This document shows positions 34,430 to 45,670 of a stretch of DNA of 64,000 bases, one piece after another (positions within the stretch are counted from its first letter, which is position 1; every line of letters begins with the position of its first letter). A program made the position numbers and the translations under genes. The stretch is from NCBI GenBank assembly GCA_015680685.1, contig MNCI01011333.1:327656-391655 (forward strand), in the 5' to 3' direction. The DNA is from Gnetum montanum (Eukaryota; Streptophyta; Gnetopsida; Gnetales; Gnetaceae). Under the pieces are notes generated by a model, which was not told the origin of the DNA, made no database searches, and saw only the letters and a program-made list of their open reading frames with translations.

Positions 34430-35680
34430 GAGGTAAAATAAGGATGTTCATTTTCACCAATTTTATTTAGCGTTTTCATTGATCAACTAAAACAATAGAT
34501 GTTCTTTTTTGCATTGGAATCTATTAAAGTTGGAATTTTTTTTTTGTGAATACTTTAATGTTTGCTAATGATGTAATTCTTATAGCAAAAATTGAAAAGC
34601 AAAAATTGAAATACAAATGAAGCACATCATTATTATTAAAGTTAGAAAGTTTTTTGTGAATACTTTTATAGTATCTCAAGGATGAAAGTCAATATTAGCA
34701 AACTCAAAATGATGGGGTATGGTATAAGATCTTTTGCAAATGATTTTTATCTTAGATTTTAAAACAATGAAATTATCTTATTATATAAGTATATAAGTAT
34801 CTCAATTTTAAATAGATTTGTTTGACAAGATCATCTAACTTTGAGGGTTTCAAATAGTATACATACGTTATATTTAGTTGGTTGTAAATATGCACAATAA
34901 CATATTTGGGTATAGGATGTTCATAAGTAATCATACAAGTAACTTGTTCAAATAGTTTTATTATAGAGTTATAGAATTTGAGAACCTAGTTTACTTACAA
35001 TATAATGGAAACACTTAGTAATATGTACAAAACCAATTTATGTTGTGGGAATTTCATGTAAAGGCCCAAACTCCATATGATATTTTATTAGTAGGAGTAG
35101 ATATGCTACCTATAAAATTACACCTCTTTAAAATTTTATCTAATTTTATATAAAGATGCTTGCTAAATAAGGTGTACACCTATCCATAGAAGATTATAAG
35201 GTTACTCAAGAAAAAGGATGGTTTAATTATAAAGAAAAATGACTTCAAAAATAGAATATTGAAGATCAAGATTTAAATTTGAGCTTTAAGGATTTGAAAA
35301 CGAGGATGGGAGATTAAGGCATTGAAAAATATGTGAACACAACAAACAACCATTTGAAAATAAATGCAATTTTATTTACAATATATCATAGGAGGATCCT
35401 TAACAAAAGCATACTTACTTATTTATCTATTGCAATTTTTTAAAAAAGTAAGGTGGCAATCACACATGGTCATGTGGGGTCTCACTATCTATTGATTGAA
35501 ATAAGAAGATGGATTAATCTTTAAAGAAAGGAGTGTATCTATAAATTTTGTATACATAAGGTAGTGGAAGATGAAGAACATATCTTTTTGAAGTGTCGTT
35601 TCTTTAATGATCTAAGTCTTAATATAGTATTCAAGCAAAAACTTTGCTATACTTGTTTGAGTTGAAGATGTCAAATTTAT
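34430..35680 (+). mobile_element. decayed LINE (non-LTR retrotransposon) RT remnant
   Basis: With several frame changes the plus strand reads GCSFSPILFSVFIDQLKQ (34440-34500), corresponding to the LINE RT block RQGCPLSPxLFxxFID. It then reads LMFANDVILIA (34555-34590), where the catalytic FADD has become FAND, and MKVNISKLKMMGYG (34680-34725), the LxVNxxKTKxM block. Near 35530-35600 comes FVYIR...VEDEEHIFLKCRFFND, the C-terminal zinc-finger block of plant LINEs. Many stops; dead. Confidence 0.75.
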
Positions 35681-36219
35681 GTCATTTTCTTCTCCAAAAC
35701 TCATAATAATCATATTAAAACCTTATAAAAAAAAAGACCCTTTGCAGTCTCACAAAATGGTAATTAAGCATTCCATTTTCTTTTCGTATGCATTGCTCTG
35801 AATGGAAGAGCAACAATAACTTCTTTAAATACATTTACTGCCCACAAGTTCCCATGACAAACTAAGGGTATCTTGGGGCTTCGGGGCTGTTCTGAATTTA
35901 TGCCTTCGATGCAAATTGAATGGTTTATGAAAATATAACGCTGACCCTTCGGATATTGTTTGATTACTTATTGGTTTGTAACGTTGACGTCATCTAAATT
36001 ATTAGGTAAAAAACAAAAAACAAAATCTAAATTTCCGTAAAGCCGGTTGCAAGATGAGAAAGAAAGAAAGCAATGAGATTTTCCTATCAAAAAAAGTTTA
36101 GGTGCATATAGCGCAGATTGTGACGCTTACTTGAAATGCAGGACACACAAAACCCATAATCCTCGTGTAACGGGTTTTTCCTAAGCTGATGTGTTTATCG
36201 AATTCCAGAGCTAAGTAAC
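35681..36219. other. intergenic, downstream of the receptor kinase
   Basis: No coding motif. On the minus strand this is the 3' side of the receptor kinase and may contain its untranslated end; no clear polyadenylation signal was singled out. Confidence 0.4.
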
Positions 36220-39035
36220 TTAGAATTCGATTTGTTTGGAAAGTTCCTCTAGAAATCCTGAAACATGAGTCATTTGTGGTCTATGGTAAGGGTTTTCAAT
36301 TGTGCAGAATAGTGACATCTTTACAAAATCAGAAACGCAGTTCCATAGCAGCTCATCTCCATTGCATTCGGATATCAGTCTTTTGTCCACCACTTGATCT
36401 AGGCTACCCGGGAATGAAGTCTGTACCCAACTGTGAAGACTCGAAAATTCACCCAAATTTTCAGCAGTTGGGCTTCTACCTGTCACCATTTCCAACAACA
36501 GGACACCATAGCTGTAAACATCTCCCTTTGCAGACACCATTCCTCCTGCTCCATACTCTGCAAATTCCAAACCCATGTCAAAACACACCGAATATTAAAA
36601 CGCCCTTACCAGTAAAGATTTTAATAATAATCAAAATCGCAATAAAGAAGACAAGTTCAAGACCATTAAGCAAGGGGTTAAAGAGTAAAAACAACTAGAG
36701 CTAATGTAGCAAGGGGTGTACCAGGAGGAATATATCCAATGGAGCCTGCAAGAGCCAAAGTAGAAGAGCTTGAAGATGTGGAATCAGTGCAGAGGAGCCT
36801 TGCAATGCCAAAATCAGCAACATGAGCAACCATTTGTTCATCCAAAAGGATGTTGCTGGGTTTTATATCACAGTGGATGACTTGAACACTGCAATGATGA
36901 TGCAGATATTCTAATCCATGAGCAATATCCAGTGCTGTGGTCAGCACCCGTCTAAATGTCAGCCATTCATTGTCTCTCAAGGCCTCTGCCAAACTTCCTT
37001 TGGGCATCAGCTCCATAACTAATGCACTGTGTCCCCCTTCCCAACATATGCCCATAACTTTTGCCAGATTTCTATGCTTAACCATGCTCAAGGCCCTGCA
37101 TTCTGCAACAAAAGTTTTCAAGGCTTCTTCATTGTTTCTGTTGAGAAGTTTAATAGCCACTTCTGTGCCATTTCTGACAGTGCCCCTGTACACAGAGGCC
37201 AAGATTCCTGAGCCCAGCAAGTTTTTCATGCTGAACCCTTCGGTTGCTTCACTGATCTCCCTATAGGAGAATCGACTGATGTAGATCTTCGACAACCAGT
37301 TACTGGACTCAGAAATCATTTCATCTGCATCCCTGCCGCTGGAACTTTTATGGCATCTCCTTGCACAGTAAATTGATACAAAAACAATAATGCCGAGTAA
37401 CAAAGCACCACCTAATGCAGAAACCGGAGCAATGATTTTTACTTTAGAACCAGAATCATTGTTTTCGTTGGATATACAAGCAGACAGCCCTACCCACTCT
37501 CCACAAAGCTGTGGATTCCCCCGAAATGATTGACCGGTGAATTTATGGAATGGTCCCCCTTTTGGAACTTGTCCACTGAGATCATTGAATGAAAGATTGA
37601 AACATTGAAGCATCTGCAATTTTTCAAGATCAGAGGGTATGGAACCAGAGATATTGTTATGGGAAAGGTCCATGGAATTTAGGTATCCCAGCTTGCTCAG
37701 AGCCCTTGGAATGGATCCTTCAAAATCGTTAAATGATAAATTCAGAAATTGCAGGTTGCTGCAGTCTCCAAGAGTAGCTGGAATGTTGCCACTGATTCTG
37801 TTTGCTGAAACATCTATGGCAAGTGTGTGAATCATATGACCAATTTCTGCTGGCAATTTTCCGTGCAGAGAATTGTATGACAAATTAAAATAGACCTGAA
37901 TGTTATACAGATTTGCCACTTCCGGTGGGATGGAGCCATCAAACATATTTGAAGAAAGGTCTAAAAGCTCTAATTTATAGCATTCTCCTAAGCTGGAAGG
38001 TATGGTTCCTGATAATTTATTATGATCCAGGACTAAACGTCTCAGATTTTGTAGGTTGCCAACTGTATCAGGAATGCCACCGGTCAAGAAGCTGTGCGAT
38101 ATTGAAAGCTCATTTAGAGTAGTAAGCCTGCCAATTTCAGATGGTATGCTGCCTTGCAATTTGTTGTTTCCCATAGCAATTCTTTGAATTTTCTTTAATT
38201 CTCCCACTAACCCAGAAATATTACCTGTGAGTTCATTGCCGGATAAATCAAGATTTATCAAGTTTCCCATTCTTGACAAGGGTTGCCAAGGAATTGGACC
38301 AGATATACGATTCCCTTTCAACTTCTGTGCAGAAAGGTTTCTTGGCAACACTTGGGGCAATGTTCCAGTCAAGTTGTTGAAGGATAAATCCAGAGATGTT
38401 AGGTTGGAGCAATTGGAAAGAACAGACAAAATTGAAACAGTGCCAGAGCCATCACTTACAAGATGATTGGACATTGCTGTGAAACTGAGCAGGGGCAACT
38501 TTCCCAATTCTGGAGGAATGGTTCCTGTCAGCTGATTCAGATCAAAATCAAGTTTAGCAAGATTAGTGCAATTGCCCAGTGAGGGAGGAATGTTTCCTGT
38601 AAGCCTGTTCTCTGACAAGTAGAGCACATTAAGATTTTTCAGCAGGCCCAGTTGGGAAGGAACATTGCCTGTCAATGCATTCCGGTGCATATCTACCTCC
38701 ATAAGGCCATATATGTTACAAATTGATTCAGGGATGCCACCTGTCAAATTAGGATTCTCGAAAATAAATAAGAATTCAAGATTCTTGAGTTTCCCAATTT
38801 CTGCTGGCAAGGTACCTGATATGTGGGTTTGAAAAATCCCCAAGAAATTGAGGGCAGAGAGGTTTCCTATAGAAGGGGGAATTGGTCCGGAGAAATTGTT
38901 TGTCTGTAGAGCAAGAAACTCGAGGCTAGACATGAGGTCAATGTTGGAAGGGATGCTGCCATGCAAATTATTATGTGCAAGAGACAGTACCTGCAAATCG
39001 TTGAAATATGGTGCACTGAACAGGATACGTGGCAA
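36220..39035 (-). CDS. LRR receptor-like kinase, non-RD type, two exons, N-terminus missing
   Basis: Membrane receptor kinase. Exon 1 runs to 36722 and exon 2 from 36557 to the stop at 36220-36222. The 164-bp intron has donor CCTCCTG/GTAC and acceptor TTTGCAG/AGTATGG and splits the Glu codon of the PPE (APE-type) motif. The ectodomain has about 18 leucine-rich repeats of the plant L..N.L.G.IP type, then a C-terminal cap (NPQLCGEWVGLSAC) and a membrane helix (ALGGALLLGIIVFVSIY). Kinase: glycine loop GSGILASVYRG, VAIK lysine, AEC helix, HCDIKPSN catalytic loop (Cys before Asp, so non-RD), DFGIA, then GDVYSYGVLLLEM and HRPQM. Non-RD LRR kinases of this layout (EFR/Xa21-like) usually act in pattern-triggered immunity; the ligand is unknown. 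No stop or frameshift occurs over about 895 codons, but there is no signal peptide or LRR N-cap: similarity begins at LFSAPYFNDLQ and unrelated sequence precedes it at about 39045. It is a 5'-truncated copy or has an unseen upstream exon. Confidence 0.88.
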
Positions 39036-39044
39036 TACGATAAA

Positions 39045-40083
39045 ATTGTCAATCGGTAACTATCAATCAAATTTTTTTTCGTTGACGGTAAATCTAAAAC
39101 TGTTATTTTATTGTTATTCACGTTGGTTAATAATGAATGGTTAGCAGCGGTAACCGCTTGCACGTATACGATATTGCCGAACACGGCTATCGTTAAAAAG
39201 TTCAAAATGATGCAGGTCTTGGCAAAGTTATTTCTAGGTCAGGTTACATTTTACTAAGTAGCTTTGAATTATAAACTTATATAAATCTTGGAGTGTAACT
39301 ATATTTCAATTATTTTAGACTCCTAACACTTTATAAAAATTCAAAATGATGGGGTTTGCAAATGACATGAATCATGGATACCTAGATATTTGATCTTAAA
39401 AAGAATTGATGATATTAACAGTCTAGATTTTTCATGGATGGCTTTTCTCCAAGAATGATGAGGTGATTTGTGTTTGGATGTAGAGCAACTCACATGATAG
39501 TAGTTCACAATTATTTATATAGTAAAACTAAAATTGATTTTTTAAATATATTTAAATTCTTAAATTTATTTGATGGTAAAAATATATCTGCTATGAGTTT
39601 TAAAAATATCATTCAAAGATTACAAGTATTTTTTATAATATTTGGAACAAATAAACTTTTAAATTTATTTCAACAATATTTACCCTTGAGATATACAATC
39701 AAATTAGAACCTTACAACTCAACATTACCTACTCGAAATCGTAACTTGGAGCTCACAAACCTTACAACTAAACTACCACCTTATTATTAATTTAAAACTT
39801 GATTGTGAATTTCCAAACTTGCACTCAAGCATCACTTGCATTGACTAACAATTATATTAATTAAGTGTTAATCAAGTTAGAAAGCTTCTCTTAAAAAAAT
39901 TAAAGGTGCACTATGGTATGCTACCTTTGCCAAAAGGTTAACTTTAATGTGTAATTAATCCATAAAACCTTTGAAGTAAATTCAATTATTTTATACTTGT
40001 TCCAAAGTCATGCTCCAACAATGAGTATTACTTTAGCTATAACTTTGTATATATAAAGGGATATATATGTATATATATATATA
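39045..40083. other. AT-rich intergenic sequence with a TA microsatellite
   Basis: No gene recognised. A TA/TATG simple repeat lies at about 40055-40083. This stretch directly replaces what should be the N-terminal coding part of the receptor kinase. Confidence 0.45.
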
Positions 40084-40175
40084 GCTTTAATTTAATGGTA
40101 AGAGCTTTAATATGGAAAGGTGCCTTATAATTTGGCAAATCCATATCACAAGTTCAAGTCCCATTATTTTATTTT
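40084..40175 (+). repeat. tRNA-like sequence, probable SINE head
   Basis: taatttaatggtaagagc at 40089-40106 resembles an RNA polymerase III A box, and agttcaagtcc at 40151-40161 a B box, about 50 bases apart. This is the arrangement of tRNA-derived SINEs. An A/T-rich stretch follows. It does not fold into a convincing tRNA by eye. Confidence 0.4.
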
Positions 40176-40763
40176 AAATTTTTAACTTACAAAATTTCGA
40201 TGAGTTTGAATAATTGCAAGGATGTGTAATACGTAGCCACTTTGATGTCACTTTCTTAAGAACTTAACAAGTGACGTTCTCTTGCACTACCTAATCGTGA
40301 CACGTTTTATCACGTTTTAAAGGCATACCACGCGGAAGCAAGAAGTCTACCTAAAACTTTCAACAAGATACGGCAATTGTGTTGGTGTTGTTGATTTATG
40401 TCATGTTTACGTTTTCTGCTTTGGCGGAGGTCAAGCCCGCCAATGTTGAAGCGATGAATCCTGTGGTCGTTCAACTGCTCCCCATTAGCAATGTTTATGA
40501 CCAGTTTCAGAGTTAGTTATCATTTCAGAAGTTTGGGCCAAGTTAGGAGTTACCGGTCAACACGTATTTGCAATTTGTAACATAGACTGATGTCAAACCC
40601 TTTACATATACCCTTGGTATGGAATGGGGATTATGGTGTATATATGGATATAGGTTTAGTGCGTTAAGTTAGTTAATTATGATAGTGATTTAAATGTTAT
40701 GATACTTTGGCTGTTATTTTATGATCATGATGCCTTTACATGTTTAACTAACATAATTGTATA
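40176..40763. other. intergenic sequence; left edge of the next element
   Basis: No supported gene. A 38-codon frame (40405-40521) preceded by a hydrophobic stretch was considered and rejected. The minus-strand polypurine tract gtgggggta at 40764-40772 is followed on that strand by unrelated sequence, not by the expected LTR. Confidence 0.45.
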
Positions 40764-40931
40764 CCCCCACGACTAAATAAAAACTCATCCTTGAGTTACA
40801 AGGAGAACAAGCTCCAGTGATTACACAGTGGATAGGTATGGGATTATTAACTGGAAAAAGAAATGGACTAATGCCATAGTGTGGAAGACACAACACAGAG
40901 AAAAAATGTTACAACTACAAAAATGTGGAAC

Positions 40932-43718
40932 TCATGTAGTTCTTGGTGGTGGTGGCTCCTCCATGGGTGCTTTCCCTTTGTCACGTGCTCCGAGCTTTGA
41001 AGGTTGATGACGCTGAAGAATAGCCTGGAGCTTCTCCTCTTCGGTCCAAGGGTCTTGTGCCGTCCATGCTGATGCTCCTATGTTTGATGGAGTAGGCACT
41101 TCCTATGGACAGGGTAGTTGCAGGAACATCTGATTAGCTTTGACGTACCATGCCGCAAACACCCATCGTTCCTCTTCGTAGGCTCTAGCTCTATCTTTGT
41201 ATTCATGAATTTATATCAGCCATCGAGCCAATTCGGTTGCCACATCTTTCTGTCCTTGGTAGCTTTCTTTTACCACTGCAAGTTCAGAATTTGCGACATC
41301 TAATTTTTCAACCAACTTCTTTCATCCTGCAAATTCTGCTTCATATTTGATATGGGTGGAAGCTACCTACTGCTCGAGCTCTGACCTCGGGCGTCTTGCT
41401 GTTAACATGGCCAGGCTGGCATATCGAAGGTTTACCAACTCCATGTATTCAGTTAAGTCTTGGATCTACAGGTCCCGATTCTTAATTTCCGCTTGGTGGG
41501 CATAGGCATAAGTGTCCAATATGGCCCCCCAATCAGTGTGCTGGGCACTGATACTGTTGATTTGAGCTTTGGCCATATGGATCTCCTTCTCCAGGATCTG
41601 TTTGTGCATCCCCACCTGATCACGGAAATGCTCCTTCAGCTTCTCATGTCGTTTAGCCTCATTTTGCCACGCACTAATCTTGATGGCTGATTTCTGTCGA
41701 ATAGCACGCACCTCCTCCATCGAGAGGGTCCGATTTTCTCTGGCTAAACGGCTTACACCTTGGTTGACTCGAATAAATTGTTCTTGTAGCCGATGAAAGT
41801 GCTCATCGAGAACATTCTTTTGCTTCTCCACAGAAGTCAACCGAAGGTTATCTACAACCAATTGCTTATTCTCTTCTTGCAAGGCCTTGAGTGCCTTCAG
41901 ATGCGCATGAGTTTGCGCCTTGGCTGCAGAGGCATCCCAAGTGGTTGTCTCCTTTTCTTCTGCCACCTTCTTATTATCTGCAATTAGTTTTGTTAGTTGC
42001 TCGGTTCTAAAATTGTCTAATTGGTCTGCGGGAACCAATCGCAAGGGGTCCCGCTGTCCTGCTTGCAAGGCGATGAGCTGCTCTTGTAATTTCTGCACTT
42101 CAGCCTCAGCATGCTCAGCCCTTACTTCGGATATGACCAGCTTTCCCTTTGTGGAAATGAGGTCTGACTGAATTGTCGTTACATCCTGGGGGATGTCAAA
42201 CAAGGACGTCAAAACTTGTCCTGTTTGAAGCAATCTATCCAATACATCCTCATGTTCCGCAAGAGTCATTTAGGTTCCGGCGATTGTTTGAGCATCCTGT
42301 GCTCCTGAAAGATCTGTCGGTGGCAAAACAGGTACATTAAAAGACTCTTTGATGTGGTCAGAGACCACTTCAGCTGCTCCCGCAGCATCCTGGTGTTGCA
42401 TGACCACCACCGTGGCCCCTTCACCTGTCTCTAATTGCACTTGAAAAGATGCCGCGTGTCCAGAGATCTGTTGTGACCATCTGCTTTCCCCTCCTCCTTT
42501 TTGCATTGACAACTCACCCCTTGTGCGATCTACTGAAATCGTAGGCTGGCTGGCATCATCAATGACACGAAATAGATTGCTGTCATCACGACTTCCCCAA
42601 CTGACCGTCTCAGCAATGGCCTTCAGATGGCTTATTGACGGTCTATAGTCTTGCGGCGGTGGTTGATCCCTGCCTGTACCGGGTCCCGCTTCTTGTTATT
42701 CGTTGGGACCTATGGCTGGCGGTTGACTGGGTCCTGCAAGTTGAGTTGCAGGGGATCCAGTCATTTGTTCTTCATCTTCTTCATCAGGTCCCAGCTCTTT
42801 GCCAGTGTTCTTTCTTGGATCTAGCGCCTTTAACAATCCAGCATAAGAAGCATTTTGGGCCTTTCGGAGGACGTCATTTGTGTATCCCCGAATACCAGCC
42901 CATTGACACAGTTTTCTGATAAGGTAGGGAAAAGGGAGTGCCATTTTCCCTATCTTCCATTCCTTGAATCGCCTTAGGATCTCCGTCAAATATAGATGAG
43001 GAAGGTTAGCGTTAACCTTTCCCATCAACACTGCACATCCTCTTGCCGCGTATGTTGATATTCTTTTTAAACCTTTTGTGGGGAAGAGGTGATAGGTTCC
43101 AATTTTGAAATAAACTCTCTCTTCCATAGTCAACTCACCAAAAGCTTTATCTCTGCCATAAGCCTTTTCTAGCCAATCCTTTCGCACATTAGGGTCTGAT
43201 CGGGTGGATAATTGAGCAACATGGGGGCTTGAATTTGGAAGGTTTAACACTTCCGAAATTGCCTGTGTAGAAAAATCTACTGTCACACCACCGATATTGA
43301 CCATGGTGCCTTGCTCCTTATTGTGCCAAAATAGGTACGTTTCTCCTAAGTACCAGGCACCTTGTTCAGAGAGGACAGGCCATAAGGGAGACCCTTTAAG
43401 GTGATCCCTAACAGCCTCAGGAGCAAACTCTGCGAAAGATTTAAAGTTGAGTTCCACAATCACTGAAGCAATTGTTGACTTCGTGTGGATGGCCTGAACA
43501 CATTCCGGGGGCAACATGAGTTGTTGTCCCATTTCAGGCGCAGCAGCTCCTCCTTCTGCCTGCCCGGATCGTCTGGTAGGAGGTTCTTCTTGATGGATGC
43601 TGAATGAATGCACCTCCTATTCATTATGTTGTCCAGCAGGGCCTTACCTTCGACCTCTCCTAGGTTGTTTTGCTCCACCTTGGGTAGGACTCTTCTGTTG
43701 TGAACGTTTCGGGGCCAT
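40932..43718 (-). pseudogene. ORF2 of copy A: about 928 codons, unknown function, with coiled coil
   Basis: One frame without frameshift runs from MAPKRSQQKSPTQGG (ATG 43716-43718) to MEEPPPPRTT and TGA (40932-40934), but contains about nine in-frame stops. Residues about 70-270: a helical domain with HLKGSPLWPVLSEQGAWYLG, GGVTVDFSTQAISEVLNLPN, TYHLFPTKGLKRISTYAARG and NLPHLYLTEILRRFKEWK. It resembles, by eye only, the putative plant transposon/mobile-domain proteins found as extra ORFs in plant Ty3 elements. Residues about 300-480 are Pro/Gly/acid rich. From about 480 onward come long heptad-like stretches (EVQKLQEQLIALQ, ALKALQEENKQLVVDNLRL), a likely coiled coil. No catalytic motif of protease, RT, RNase H or integrase appears. 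The first two stops (codons 25 and 34) recur in copy C and the TAG at 41367-41369 recurs in copy B. Function unknown. Confidence 0.75.
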
Positions 43719-45006
43719 CTGCAATCACATGGACCAACGTTAGTAAGGTTATTTAGGAAATCAAGTTATACCTTACTACTTGCCTTAATTAAAGATCGTA
43801 TGTTATTGTGTGATCGTGCCCGAAAATTATGATAATGGGTCCTATAACTTAGGCGGATATCCATTTTAATCTCCCGGTATACTTAAGGTTATATGAGTTT
43901 TGGCACAATTTTCTAAGTGTTAGTATTAATTACCCTAATTGATGTCCTTTGGGCGATGAAAAATTTCAAAAAAGTTAGGCACTTTTCGGCGAGTGTCTCT
44001 CCCCCACGACTAAACTAAACACTTCGGGTTCAAGCAGGTTTAAATGGAATTCAAATCGGATTACCAGCATGTGAGATACAAATGCAAAAACAAGGGTCAC
44101 GCAAGTGCAAGTCGCAAAGAAAAAATTCAAAAACTTCCCCCACGTAAATACCAAATGAAGCTAAGTGTTGCAGCAGGGGTTCCTATTTATAGGAAAAGGG
44201 GACGCGATATTGCGTACGCGATATCTCGTCCAAACTGTAGTGAGACACCTAAGAAAGACCAAATTTTTAATGAGTTTTCTTGAAATTAATGTGTAAAACG
44301 AGGACATTGACAAGGATTAATGTATTCAAGGGTAATTACATGAATTTGAGAGGCACTTTGAATGATACGGATGTGAATTTAACAATTAAAACTTTGGAGG
44401 TTATGAAGAAAAGGGAATGTAATGGTACACTGGAACATTAAAGTTTTGAGGGTTAATAAATGGGAAAGAAAGTTATGAAAATTAAGCTGAGGGTAAGAAA
44501 TTGTGTGTTCTAGCAAGAGAATTAATGAAGATTACAACAAAATTACATAAGTGGGTCCTCCCCAAAGCAGGTTTCAACCTATTATGCCCTTGTGTAACCA
44601 CACTTAAAGTGTCTGTGGGCACTAGAAGGATTAAATGTAATCCGCACAAACTCCACAAAACACACACATGTAAATATCATCGGAATGAGATGAAAATTTT
44701 ATATTACACGGGACACGAGCTACAATTACACGAACAATGAGATGAAACGAACTACATAAAGGGATCGTAGAGATTGGGACATGAGGTATCTGACCCAGGG
44801 CACAATGAATCCTGCGTGAAAAGTATGATTAACGTGTCATTAACCCATTGTTCCAAGATCAAGACCAAGTCCATCCTTCTAAATAGTGACATCGCATTGT
44901 TTCATCCCATGATGCACAACTGTGAGAGTACCATAACAACAAGGTGTACGATCACTTGGCGTTTAGTACAAGGGAGGAGTGATTTTTGTTTTATGGCACT
45001 TTTCTT
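43719..45006 (-). other. non-coding spacer between gag and ORF2 of copy A
   Basis: No coding motif. Co-linear with 55320-56600 in copy C (for example the shared block gtgggtcctccc...caagtttcaacct). A decayed cgatattgcgtacgcgatat word, like those in the LTR, lies at 44204-44223. Confidence 0.65.
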
Positions 45007-45525
45007 NNNNNNNNNNNNNNNNNNNNNNNNNNNNNNNNNNNNNNNNNNNNNNNNNNNNNNNNNNNNNNNNNNNNNNNNNNNNNNNNNNNNNNNNNNNNNN
45101 NNNNNNNNNNNNNNNNNNNNNNNNNNNNNNNNNNNNNNNNNNNNNNNNNNNNNNNNNNNNNNNNNNNNNNNNNNNNNNNNNNNNNNNNNNNNNNNNNNNN
45201 NNNNNNNNNNNNNNNNNNNNNNNNNNNNNNNNNNNNNNNNNNNNNNNNNNNNNNNNNNNNNNNNNNNNNNNNNNNNNNNNNNNNNNNNNNNNNNNNNNNN
45301 NNNNNNNNNNNNNNNNNNNNNNNNNNNNNNNNNNNNNNNNNNNNNNNNNNNNNNNNNNNNNNNNNNNNNNNNNNNNNNNNNNNNNNNNNNNNNNNNNNNN
45401 NNNNNNNNNNNNNNNNNNNNNNNNNNNNNNNNNNNNNNNNNNNNNNNNNNNNNNNNNNNNNNNNNNNNNNNNNNNNNNNNNNNNNNNNNNNNNNNNNNNN
45501 NNNNNNNNNNNNNNNNNNNNNNNNN
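45007..45525. other. assembly gap (519 N)
   Basis: Unknown bases. The corresponding stretch in copy C (about 56600-57047) is some 450 bp and begins with a long T/C tract, which probably caused the break. Confidence 0.95.
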
Positions 45526-45670
45526 ATCCACATGAGTGTTTTATTCGTAGATGAGATTACTTACAAAAACATGAAAATACAAACACACAAAAAGGATAAG
45601 AGATAAAAAGATAAAACAAAAAGTTGAAAAATTAAAGAAAATTAAAAAAAATATTTGTTAATCCTGCTTG

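Noticed and set aside
36276-38466. plus-strand open frames antisense to the receptor kinase
   Set aside because: No motifs; explained by the coding bias of the minus-strand gene.
40405-40521. 38-codon frame with a hydrophobic lead (signal-peptide-like) and an Ala-Leu-Ala site
   Set aside because: The hydrophobic part lies mostly upstream of the only ATG and the frame is closed by a stop before it; no family recognised.
44774-45606. open frames of 180-253 codons across the N block
   Set aside because: They consist almost wholly of unknown bases.
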